From: Lacipirellula limnantheis
Lineage (GTDB): Bacteria; Planctomycetota; Planctomycetia; Pirellulales; Lacipirellulaceae
DNA length: 64,000 bases
Assembly (NCBI RefSeq): GCF_007746075.1
Contig: NZ_CP036339.1
Location: forward strand, 5,113,786-5,177,785
Direction of reading: 5' to 3'
Under the pieces are notes generated by a model. That model searched no databases. It saw nothing but the letters and a program-made list of their open reading frames with translations, and was not told the origin of the DNA. This document shows positions 53,643-63,501 of this stretch, piece after piece. The translations under genes and the position numbers were made by a program. Each line of letters opens with the position of its first letter. Position 1 is the first letter of the stretch.

Positions 53643-54860
53643 CTACTTTTGGAGAGGTGGTGATTCTTCTTCGGCAGACCGCGGGGATGAATCCCGCGGC
53701 TCGCTGGCGGACTCCGCGACTTGCTGGCGGATCACGCGGCTCGCTGGCGGCGGGTTGAGCACTCCGCGGCGGTGGAAGTAGATTTGGCTCGCCGCCATGC
53801 GCATCGGGCGCGAAGAGAGCGTGAGATTGAACAGCAGGTCGCTTTGGAAATGGTCGAACAGGAACCTGAGGAACCGCTTCACGCGAAACTTGGGGTAGCT
53901 GGCGGGGAACCAGCCCGCGGGATCTTCGCACTTGCCCTCGAGGAACTCGGCCACGGCGTGGCCGGCGGCGAGGCCATGCTTGAGCGCGGTGTGGATGCCG
54001 CCGGCGGTGACCGGAGAGACCATGCCGGCCGCATCGCCGACCAGCAGCGCTCGTTCGGCCGCGACGGGGCGCACGACGCCGCCGCACGGGATCATTCCGG
54101 CGCGGACGGCCAGCGGCTCGCAGTCGCGCACGGCCGCGACGCCGCCGATCTTGGCCAAAAACTTGTCCATGACGCGCTTCATGGCCTCGGGCTCGGGCGG
54201 CATCCGGCGGGCCAGACCAATCTGGGTGACGCCGACGCCCGGGACGATCCAACCGATGTATCCCGGGGCGAGTTTTCGGTCGACGAAGCAGTGGAGCCGG
54301 TCGCCGACGGTCAGTTCGGGGCCGGCGAACTCGTACTCGGCGCCGAAGAGGAACTTTTGATTGCGGCCGAGGGCGAGCGACTTGGCGACTTGCGAGTTGG
54401 GTCCGTCGGCCCCAATCACGTAGCGCGTCTCGCCCAGACCTTCGAGACGATAGCCATGCCGGATCCTAGCCGCGCCGGTGAACGAGGCGCCAAGGACGAG
54501 TTCGACGCCGGCGTCTGCGGCCTGCGCCGCCAGCCAGCGGATAACGCGAGGGGTGTCGGTCGCCAAAAAATAGTACCCGGGGGCATCGAGGTCGACGTAC
54601 CGCATGTTCGGGGCATACAGCCTAATACCGGGGATTTGACGGACGAGGTCGGTAGGCAAGCGATCGAGCAGAGCGATCTGGTCGACGACTTCCTTGACGA
54701 TGATGCCCGTGGTGTGGAGCTTGTCGCCGGGGTCTTGCTTCCGTTCGACGACTCGAACGCGCAGGCCGCGCCGCGCGAGGACCGTGGCGCAGGCCAGGCC
54801 GGCGAAGCTGGCGCCGACGACGGTGCAATCGACGAACGCAGAGGCGGACGAACTGCTCAT
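53643..54860 (-). CDS. Geranylgeranyl-reductase-family flavoprotein
   Basis: FAD-dependent oxidoreductase of the type that saturates isoprenoid chains. The 405 residues have the FAD site CTVVGASFAGLACATVLARR, VIGADGPNSQVAKSLAL, and the second FAD motif ALLVGDAAGMVSPVTAGGIH. It could act on polyprenyl lipids such as menaquinone side chains, but no substrate can be assigned. The last ~30 residues (PPASRVIRQQVAESASEPRDSSP..) are encoded by three tandem 20-bp repeats and a GC hairpin, so this tail looks acquired. It starts at ATG 54860. Confidence 0.85.
   Translation of the reverse strand: MSSSSASAFVDCTVVGASFAGLACATVLARRGLRVRVVERKQDPGDKLHTTGIIVKEVVDQIALLDRLPTDLVRQIPGIRLYAPNMRYVDLDAPGYYFLATDTPRVIRWLAAQAADAGVELVLGASFTGAARIRHGYRLEGLGETRYVIGADGPNSQVAKSLALGRNQKFLFGAEYEFAGPELTVGDRLHCFVDRKLAPGYIGWIVPGVGVTQIGLARRMPPEPEAMKRVMDKFLAKIGGVAAVRDCEPLAVRAGMIPCGGVVRPVAAERALLVGDAAGMVSPVTAGGIHTALKHGLAAGHAVAEFLEGKCEDPAGWFPASYPKFRVKRFLRFLFDHFQSDLLFNLTLSSRPMRMAASQIYFHRRGVLNPPPASRVIRQQVAESASEPRDSSPRSAEEESPPLQK
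53695..53754. repeat. Three tandem 20-bp repeats inside the flavoprotein gene
   Basis: Units at 53695, 53715 and 53735, each starting cgcg(g/a)c and containing t(c/t)gctggcgg. They abut a hairpin (ccgcgggga...tcccgcgg near 53680-53699) of the recurrent GC type. They encode the C-terminal tail of the flavoprotein on the minus strand. Confidence 0.8.
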
Positions 54861-54969
54861 GGCACTCGCTATCTAGCAGGCCAAAGAAGTGTGCGGCGGG
54901 ATGTGTTGCGAGGGGACGCCGGGGCCGGGACGGCCCGGCTCGCGGGAGAAGTTTAAGATAAGCGCAAAC

Positions 54970-55003
54970 AAAAACCCCGTGGGGAGGTCCCCACGGGGTT
55001 TTT
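54970..55003 (-). terminator. Intrinsic terminator of the 23S-5S rRNA unit
   Basis: On the minus strand this is an 11-bp stem (tccccacgggg with its partner) and a 2-base loop, followed by ttttt. A five-base A run on the other side extends the stem. It starts 7 bases beyond the 5S 3' end, as expected for the end of an rRNA transcript. Confidence 0.93.
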
Positions 55004-55009
55004 GATAAA

Positions 55010-55117
55010 TCTGGCGATACCTACTTTCGCGAGTGCTCTCACTATCATCGGCCCGGAGTGCTTAACTACTGTGTTCGGAATGGGAACAGGTGTTTCCACT
55101 ACGGTATGTTCGCCAGA
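55010..55117 (-). rRNA. rrf: 5S ribosomal RNA
   Basis: About 108 bases with the closing stem tctggcga / tcgccaga (helix I). Internal 5S features on the minus strand include the segment ccgaacacagtagttaagc-like helix region and gtaggtatcgcca at the 3' end. It lies 150 bases downstream of 23S on the same strand. Ends are set by the terminal helix and may be off by one or two bases. Confidence 0.93.
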
Positions 55118-55247
55118 AGAAGCTCGCGGGACGGTAAAGCCCGCGCGAGCTTGACGTTCTGGTGTTTTGCAAGAGTGGCTTCCGTCAGAAAGACCGAGGG
55201 GACAAGCCCCACGGCTCACTGAGATATCCTTTGCCTTCGATTGAAAA

Positions 55248-55267
55248 TCGAGAGCGTTTGATAAATG

Positions 55268-55276
<9 letters not shown>
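55248..55276. repeat. 3' half of the 23S processing stem
   Basis: These 29 bases pair with 58187-58215 with one mismatch, a possible G-U pair, bringing the two ends of 23S together. Such flanking stems are the usual RNase III site in pre-rRNA. Confidence 0.88.
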
Positions 55277-58186
<2,910 letters not shown>

Positions 58187-58196
<10 letters not shown>

Positions 58197-58215
58197 ATTT
58201 ATCGAACGCTCTCGA
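58187..58215. repeat. 5' half of the 23S processing stem
   Basis: Pairs with 55248-55276 over 29 bases with one mismatch. The pairing includes the first bases of mature 23S and ~20 bases of leader. Confidence 0.88.
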
Positions 58216-58568
58216 ACAGCTGATTCGCCGCAGCGAACCAGGGATTCTTGAGCCACGAAAAATGCTGCTACAAAGAAGTCGATCTGCGTCGCTTGCCGGG
58301 GCCGAAAAAGACCCGACCAGCTGACAGATCACCTCTTGAGTAACGCTTGATCTTCGTTGTCTAAGGCAAAGGAGACCCAAATGCAAAAACCGCGGGGACA
58401 AGCCCCTCGGCTCGCAGTGGGTTTCAGATGCCACTCTTGCTCAAAACACCAAATTGTCAAAGAACGAATCCGGCCAGTGACCGGCGCAACTCCGCAAGGG
58501 AGCCGCGAAACCCGACCGCGATTTTCAGCTGCAACCAGCTGATCCTCACGACGGGGTGGGAATCCCAG

Positions 58569-58596
58569 ATTGTAGGGATTCCGGAACGACTGTCAA
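58569..58596 (-). promoter_or_regulatory. Sigma-70-type promoter P1 of the 23S-5S unit
   Basis: On the minus strand: TTGACA (58596-58591), a 16-bp spacer and TACAAT (58574-58569). The -35 box is consensus and the -10 box has one mismatch. An AT-rich stretch (ggaattttctaaaa) lies just upstream of the -35, as in an UP element. The expected start is near 58562. Confidence 0.8.
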
Positions 58597-58689
58597 AGGG
58601 GGTTTTAGAAAATTCCAAAACCGTTTTGACCGCCCATCATCGGCCAAGTTGAACCCTCAAGTTGAGGCGTTTTGGCTGTGAGAATCGCA

Positions 58690-58717
58690 ATTGTAGGGCG
58701 ACGACGACGGGCGACAA
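58690..58717 (-). promoter_or_regulatory. Possible second promoter P2 of the 23S-5S unit
   Basis: On the minus strand: TTGTCG (58717-58712), a 16-bp spacer and TACAAT (58695-58690). It has the same -10 box and spacing as P1, ~121 bases further upstream. The -35 box is weaker. Tandem promoters are usual for rRNA genes. Confidence 0.5.
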
Positions 58718-58782
58718 GGGGGTCGCTGAGAATGTGCCGCTTTATTTTTTTGCGCACGGCCCGACATGAGTACCTAGGCCCC

Positions 58783-59235
58783 CTACCCCGCATCGTTGCT
58801 CGGCGGAAGGTGCCAGCGGCGCCGTTCCGCAAACCGCCGCGCGAGGAGCGCGGTCGCCCCACACGATGCTACCGCGATCACAAGCAACGTCCCGAGGATC
58901 GCGACCTGCAATGCCGAACTGCTCATGCTGAACATCCGGAGCATGTAGTGGGCGGAGAGCGAGCCGATAAAGGCGCCTGCGAAGAACGTGCGTCGCGGCC
59001 CGCGAGAGTAGAACGCGAGCGTCGCCAGAGCGACCGGCAACAGAAACAGCAGCGCAAAGCCGACAATCAGCGTCAGAATCGGTTCGATGCCGAGAAAGCT
59101 CGACACGGCGACGACGACGGCAAACGCCGTCATGGCGATCATCATCGAACGCACGCTGAACTGCGGCGGTCGCCGAGGCCTAGGCGTCCGCGTTGGCGGC
59201 GGCGGAGGCGCGGGGGTAGTCGCTCGATCAGACAT
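58783..59235 (-). CDS. Small membrane protein of unknown function
   Basis: The 150 residues start with a Pro/Arg-rich cytoplasmic stretch (TPAPPPPPTRTPRPRRPP), then FSVRSMMIAMTAFAVVVAVS, a form of the 'FSLRTLL...' start seen in many planctomycete membrane proteins. About four hydrophobic helices follow, and the end is basic (ALLARRFAERRRWHL). It lies 33 bases downstream of the GGDEF gene on the same strand, so the two may be co-expressed. I do not recognise a functional family. Confidence 0.7.
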   Translation of the reverse strand: MSDRATTPAPPPPPTRTPRPRRPPQFSVRSMMIAMTAFAVVVAVSSFLGIEPILTLIVGFALLFLLPVALATLAFYSRGPRRTFFAGAFIGSLSAHYMLRMFSMSSSALQVAILGTLLVIAVASCGATALLARRFAERRRWHLPPSNDAG

Positions 59236-59268
59236 GCTGAACGCAGCCTACCATGGGCCGGCGTCGGC

Positions 59269-60753
59269 TCAAACAGCGGCAAGCTCGGAGTTTTGCTGGC
59301 GCTCCTGCGCTTCGGCGGCGGCCGTAGCGTCGAGTTGGGCGCGGGCGCTTTCCATGGCGGCGGCCGCGTCTTCGCCCGTCTGAACGCTCGCAACGCCCAT
59401 GTCGAGTTCCAAGCGGATCTGGTGATCGCCGAGCGGCACGGGGCAGAGCGAAATCGAGGTGCGAACGCGCTGACCGACGATCTTCGCCGCACTGGCCGAG
59501 CTGCCGGGGAGCATGACGATCAGTTCGCCGCCTTCGAGGCGGGCCAGGAGGTCCATGTCGCGAAGGGTCGACTGGACGAACGACGCGAGCGAGTCAATCA
59601 GCAGCGTACCGACGGCGTTGCCGTAAGTGTGTTCCAGCTGCGCATAGTCGCGGACGCGGAAGTGGACTAGCGTCAGGGGCACGCCAAAGCGTTGGCTCTC
59701 CGCGATCCGTCGGCCAAGTTCATCGGCGAACAGCGCGCGATTGGGGAAGCATTTTGTCGGAGACTCGGCGATCTTGGCGGCGTCGGCGGCGGGTTTCTCC
59801 GGCACGATCAGGTGCGTGATGGCGCCGTCGTTCCAGAAGCTGCAGTTCCGTCCGTTTTTCTTCGCGCCGTACACGGCTTCGTCGGCTCGCCGCACGAGGA
59901 CGGCGGGCTCTTCGCCGTCCATGCAACCGGCAACGCCGACGCTCGCGGTGACGCGCAGGGCGTTACCGCCGAACTGGACGTTCATCGCCGCGACGGCCTT
60001 GCGAATTCTCTCGGCGGCGAGTTGGCCCTGCTGGATGGTCGTGTTCGCCAGAATCACGGCGAACTCCTCGCCGCCATAGCGACACGCCAGATCTCCGGCG
60101 CCGACTACCCGGCTGAGCGTGCGCCCGACCGTGCGCAGGACCTCGTCTCCGGCAGGGTGGCCGTGGACGTCGTTAAACTGTTTGAAGTTGTCGACGTCGA
60201 GCATGACCAGCGCGAACGGCTGATGGTGGTTGACGTAGAGTTCGGTCGATTCGACCAGGAACGAATCGAAGGCACGGCGATTGGCAAGCCGCGTGAGGGC
60301 GTCGGTGCGAGCCTCGAACTGTTGGTTGCGAATCTCCTCGGCCTGGTTCTTGATCTTCTGCTCGGCGTCTTCGAGCCGGTTCTGCAGACGCTTGTTCGCG
60401 TCGAGCATTTTGGCCACGACGTCCATCACGACGGCGCCACCTTCGGCGTCGCCCTGCTCGATGCCCACGAGTTGGTCGGTGATCGATTCGACGAACGAGT
60501 TGTGGGCGCCGACGTCGGACGCGACGTTACGCGCCAAGTCGCGCAACTGTTGAGCTGCCATATTGGCGCGAGCGGCGTCGTTGGCCGACATCTCGCCGCA
60601 ACCCTCTTCGCGACGCGGCTCGGGGGCTGCGTTGGAACGCGAGATGAAACGGACGTAGATTACCGCGCCGCAGAATCCGGCGAAGAACGCCGCGAACGCC
60701 AACGCGACGTCGGAAACGACTCTCGAGATGGTGACGGCTAAGGCGAAGTCCAT
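59269..60753 (-). CDS. Membrane-anchored diguanylate cyclase with two GGDEF domains
   Basis: From ATG 60753 the 494 residues have one N-terminal membrane helix (ALAFAAFFAGFCGAVIYVRF), a helical signalling region with coiled coil (about 110-145), a first GGDEF domain (about 148-305) with intact active site GGEEF at 227-231, and a second, degenerate domain (about 335-475) whose active site reads EGGEL at 407-411. The I-site RxxD is missing before the first (GAGD at 218-221) but present before the second (RDMD at 398-401). The first domain should make cyclic di-GMP from GTP. The frame upstream to 60912 adds unlike residues. Confidence 0.88.
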   Translation of the reverse strand: MDFALAVTISRVVSDVALAFAAFFAGFCGAVIYVRFISRSNAAPEPRREEGCGEMSANDAARANMAAQQLRDLARNVASDVGAHNSFVESITDQLVGIEQGDAEGGAVVMDVVAKMLDANKRLQNRLEDAEQKIKNQAEEIRNQQFEARTDALTRLANRRAFDSFLVESTELYVNHHQPFALVMLDVDNFKQFNDVHGHPAGDEVLRTVGRTLSRVVGAGDLACRYGGEEFAVILANTTIQQGQLAAERIRKAVAAMNVQFGGNALRVTASVGVAGCMDGEEPAVLVRRADEAVYGAKKNGRNCSFWNDGAITHLIVPEKPAADAAKIAESPTKCFPNRALFADELGRRIAESQRFGVPLTLVHFRVRDYAQLEHTYGNAVGTLLIDSLASFVQSTLRDMDLLARLEGGELIVMLPGSSASAAKIVGQRVRTSISLCPVPLGDHQIRLELDMGVASVQTGEDAAAAMESARAQLDATAAAEAQERQQNSELAAV

Positions 60754-61206
60754 GAACAGACTCTGGAAGCGAAGATCAAAGGTGGCGCCTGACAGGCAAA
60801 GCGGGAGCGATAAACCGCTGGCGGTGAGATTACTAAGGTTGCTCCATGTAAAGCATCTACGGCTCAGCAACGATACGATGCACCAGATTGGAGTCAAACG
60901 CCGGGAATACACAATTCCGCAAGGAATGCGGCGGCTAGCAGGCGGCGGGCAATGTGGCGAGAATTAGGGCGGTTCCAGCGGTTGCGGGGGCGAAACTAGC
61001 CAATTGCACATGTGCGGAGCGGATGCCGTTCCCACATACGAAATTGGCGCCCGGCGATCGGCTGAAAACTGCGATCACGATTGCGCATCGCCGCCGTCGG
61101 CGTGCGCTAAATCGAGGGCAGATTGTGCCAACTGAACGCCTCCCAAACAGGCGCTTCCCCTACGGCAGCGCCGGACCAGGGTGAACACCCTACACGGAGA
61201 ACGGTC
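60754..61206. other. 453-base divergent promoter region, no gene seen
   Basis: Lies between the GGDEF gene (leftwards) and the DUF983 gene (rightwards). No family-like frame is present. It must hold both promoters. A ggcaaagcgggagcgataaa stretch near 60795-60814 has a slight look of a cyclic-di-GMP riboswitch but was not accepted (see rejected items). Confidence 0.5.
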
Positions 61207-61662
61207 GTGACTGACGGACTAGACGGGAGGCCTGCCTCGATTCAGCCGGCCGGTGGGGCCGCAACGATGATGCGCGGATTGCGGCTGCAGTGTCCCCGTT
61301 GCGGGCGGGGCGCGATCTTTCGCGGCTGGTTCGCGATGAACTCGCGCTGCGCGGAGTGCGGCCGGTTGTTCGACCGGGCGCCAGGATATCTGCTCGGTTC
61401 GATCTACTTCAATTACGGCGTCACGGCTCTGCTGGTGGTGATCGTCTACTTTTCGCTCTATTTCAGCGAAACGCTGACCGGGAAGCAGCTGCTGGTGCTA
61501 TTGATGGCGTTCAGCGTCGTGTTTCCGCTCTGGTTCTTCCGGTATGCGCGCGGGCTGTGGATCGCGTTCGATGAACGCTGGGATCCCTGGCCGAACGAGG
61601 AGGAGGCTCGGCGCCAGGAGGGCGGGAGCCAGGGTGCGACCGACGCTCCGGCGGGTCGTTGA
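61207..61662 (+). CDS. DUF983 membrane protein with zinc ribbon
   Basis: From GTG 61207, preceded by an acggaga ribosome-binding-like site, the protein has 151 residues. The zinc ribbon LRLQCPRCGRGAIFRGWFAM...CAECGRLFDRAPGYL is the DUF983 signature, followed by two membrane helices (YGVTALLVVIVYFSLYF and LLVLLMAFSVVFPLWFFRY). DUF983 genes often accompany cytochrome oxidase assembly genes in other bacteria; SCO1 and DUF420 genes lie on the opposite strand here. The function is unknown. Confidence 0.85.
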   Translation: MTDGLDGRPASIQPAGGAATMMRGLRLQCPRCGRGAIFRGWFAMNSRCAECGRLFDRAPGYLLGSIYFNYGVTALLVVIVYFSLYFSETLTGKQLLVLLMAFSVVFPLWFFRYARGLWIAFDERWDPWPNEEEARRQEGGSQGATDAPAGR

Positions 61663-61668
61663 CCCCGG

Positions 61669-61938
61669 CTACTTTTCGGCGGCGTCGCGCTGGGCCTGTG
61701 CGCGCTTTACCGTGCGGTAACAAACGCTGCCGAATGTGGTGAGGATGATGAAGGGCATCGACATCATAAAGAGGATGCTGTAGTAGTAGCCGGCGGCCAT
61801 CGACTGGCCGTGCGGGTCGTTCTCGGCGAGCCCTTCGCGGCAGGTGGGGCACGCGGTGGCGACGTCGTTAAAAACGGCGACAACTAGCAGCGCTAAGCCG
61901 CAAGCGATGATGTGATCGTTGATAACTCGCTTGAGCAT
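61669..61938 (-). CDS. Small two-helix membrane protein with CxxC motif
   Basis: The 89 residues start with a hydrophobic helix (IIACGLALLVVAVFNDVATA), followed by CPTCREGLAEND and a second helix (AGYYYSILFMMSMPFIILTTF) and a basic tail. The CxxC lies outside or in the periplasm if the first helix is an anchor. It lies 18 bases downstream of the DUF420 gene on the same strand, hinting at a role with the respiratory assembly genes. I do not recognise the family. Confidence 0.7.
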   Translation of the reverse strand: MLKRVINDHIIACGLALLVVAVFNDVATACPTCREGLAENDPHGQSMAAGYYYSILFMMSMPFIILTTFGSVCYRTVKRAQAQRDAAEK

Positions 61939-61956
61939 GGGACGCCTCGCGTCGGG

Positions 61957-62574
61957 CTACCCCCCAACGGAGCCGGGGGCAGCGATGCTGGGGGGAACTG
62001 TAGTTAGTGTAGGATCCAGCTCGGCGGACGGCCAGAGGTGATAGAGCATCAGGTAGACCACCACGCCGGTCACCGAGACGTAAAGCCAGATCGGAAAGGC
62101 CCAGCGGACGACTTTCAGGTGTTTGGCCCGATTGCGGGCCTTTTCTGCGGGCGGCAGGGCTGCGGCTTTCCCCCAGCCGACGGCTCGGATGCCGTAAATG
62201 GTTGCTGCGAGGGCCAAAAACGGGACCGTAACTGCCAGGAGTACGTGCGACAGCAGGATCGCGTAGTAGGCGTACTTAACCGGTCCTGGGTGGGTGAAGC
62301 GAACCGTCAGTTCCACGGCGAAGTGGTAGGCGAGGTAGCTCGTCAGGAACATGGCCGAGACGAACAGCGCCGAGAGCATCACGCGCCCGTGACGAATCTC
62401 CAGCCCGCGTTTGATCTGCCAAAGGCCAATCAGGAGCAGCAATGTCGCCAGGGTGTTGAGGGCGGCGTTGAGATGGACCAGCGGATGGGCGCCGACGGCG
62501 ATGGGTAACATGTGGAGCCAATCCCCTGCCCCGGCGAGTTCGGACTGATACGCGAGATCAAGAGTAGCGAGCAT
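61957..62574 (-). CDS. DUF420 (CtaM-like) cytochrome oxidase assembly protein
   Basis: The 205 residues have four to five membrane helices, with His residues in AHPLVHLNAALNTLATLLLL, LTSYLAYHFAVELTVRF and YYAILLSHVLLAV, the DUF420 pattern. The family includes CtaM, needed for maturation of some heme-copper oxidases. It sits between the SCO1 gene upstream and the small CxxC protein downstream, all on the minus strand. Confidence 0.88.
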   Translation of the reverse strand: MLATLDLAYQSELAGAGDWLHMLPIAVGAHPLVHLNAALNTLATLLLLIGLWQIKRGLEIRHGRVMLSALFVSAMFLTSYLAYHFAVELTVRFTHPGPVKYAYYAILLSHVLLAVTVPFLALAATIYGIRAVGWGKAAALPPAEKARNRAKHLKVVRWAFPIWLYVSVTGVVVYLMLYHLWPSAELDPTLTTVPPSIAAPGSVGG

Positions 62575-62643
62575 GTTTTCTATTTGTGGGCGGGCATTGG
62601 AATCCCGCGTTTTTGTATTAGCTCCGGCGGAGCGGCATGTTGT

Positions 62644-62699
62644 AGCCGGGGGCGTGAGCCCCCGGTAGGGTCTACATCATTTCGCCCCTCACGGGGCTG
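62644..62699. repeat. Two GC hairpins between SCO1 and the DUF420 gene
   Basis: gccgggggc-gtga-gcccccggt near 62645-62666 and gcccc-tcac-ggggc at 62684-62697. The second overlaps the stop codon of the SCO1 gene. They resemble the other GC palindromes of the window. Confidence 0.6.
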
Positions 62700-63408
62700 A
62701 ATGCGCCGTCACCTTGCTTGCGATAGCTCTGCTCGATTGTTCCACTGCAGCTTGTTTCTCATTGGTCGCGGCGGGCGGCGTCGCCTCGGGTTCTTCCTGC
62801 GGCACATACTCCTTCGCCAGCTCGCGTTTGATAATCTCCAGCCCCTTCTTCGAGTCGCTCGTGCTCACGGCGTTGAACATGCCCGCGATTTCGCCCTGCT
62901 TGTCGATGATCACCGCGAAGTCGTTGTGCCCCTTGAGGCTGACGCCGCCGACCTTCATGTAGTCGTGGGCGATGCGGCGGACGTCGTCGAATTCGCCCCG
63001 GCAGAAGTACCAACGCTCGGGGTCGGCGTTCAGTTCCTTCGCCTTCGCGGCCAACACCGGGAGCGTGTCGGTCGCGGGGTCGACCGTGATGCTGACCCAG
63101 TCGGCGTCGGCGACGTCGTCGAGCGACGAGAGGTGCTTGATGTTCTGATTGAGCCGCGTGCAGCTGCCGGGACATGTCGAGAAAAAGAAGCTCGCAATCC
63201 AGACCTTCCCCTTCATGTCGGCCGAGCGAAACGGCGTGCCGTCGCTTTTGGTGAGCTCGAAATCGGTTAGCGGCGGGAGGCTTAGTTCCTCGGCTGCGAT
63301 GGCGGCGTCGCGCCGCTTCTGTTCCACCTGGTACACCTTGAAGCCGCCATAGAGGGCGGCGACGACGACAGCGAGCGCGAGCCAGTAGGGTAAGGCGGAG
63401 TTGGTCAT
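62689..63408 (-). CDS. SCO1/SenC-family copper chaperone
   Basis: Delivers copper to, or reduces thiols of, the Cu-A site of cytochrome oxidase. The 239 residues have an N-terminal membrane anchor (YWLALAVVVAALYGGFKVY), a thioredoxin-like domain with the copper Cys pair in STCPGSC (Cys79, Cys83) and His161 in LKGHNDFAVIID. The C-terminal ~35 residues are Pro/Ala/Glu-rich and not part of the fold; the last ones overlap a GC hairpin. It is upstream of the DUF420 gene on the same strand. Confidence 0.93.
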   Translation of the reverse strand: MTNSALPYWLALAVVVAALYGGFKVYQVEQKRRDAAIAAEELSLPPLTDFELTKSDGTPFRSADMKGKVWIASFFFSTCPGSCTRLNQNIKHLSSLDDVADADWVSITVDPATDTLPVLAAKAKELNADPERWYFCRGEFDDVRRIAHDYMKVGGVSLKGHNDFAVIIDKQGEIAGMFNAVSTSDSKKGLEIIKRELAKEYVPQEEPEATPPAATNEKQAAVEQSSRAIASKVTAHSAP

Positions 63409-63410
63409 GG

Positions 63411-63497
63411 GAAGGCAGGCGTCAGGGGTCGGGATTCAGGAGTCAATAAGTGCAGCGTCGGAGTATTTCTGACTCCTGACGCCTGTCTCCTGACTCC
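63411..63497. repeat. Imperfect inverted repeat between the ABC permease and SCO1 genes
   Basis: Left ggcgtcagg...ttcaggagtca, right tgactcctgacgcctg. It fills the intergenic space. This makes it a further short palindromic family in the window (single copy here). Confidence 0.55.
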
Positions 63498-63501
63498 CTT
63501 T

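Larger units (their letters stand above)
58216..58782. other. Leader and promoter region of the 23S-5S unit, no gene
   Basis: A ~350-base leader between the predicted start site near 58562 and mature 23S. It contains a GC repeat (ccgcggggacaagcccct near 58391-58408) whose variant ccgaggggacaagcccca also lies in the 23S-5S spacer at 55187-55204. No 16S rRNA, tRNA or protein gene is seen. The two promoters are listed separately. Confidence 0.7.

Noticed and set aside
53721..54956. 411-residue plus-strand frame
   Set aside because: Antisense of the flavoprotein, whose FAD motifs settle the strand. The peptide has no domain pattern.
60790..60840. Possible cyclic-di-GMP riboswitch near the GGDEF gene
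   Set aside because: Only a short ggcaaagcggga-like piece matches. The paired stems of the GEMM class could not be drawn, and the direction points away from the GGDEF gene. A covariance search would be decisive.
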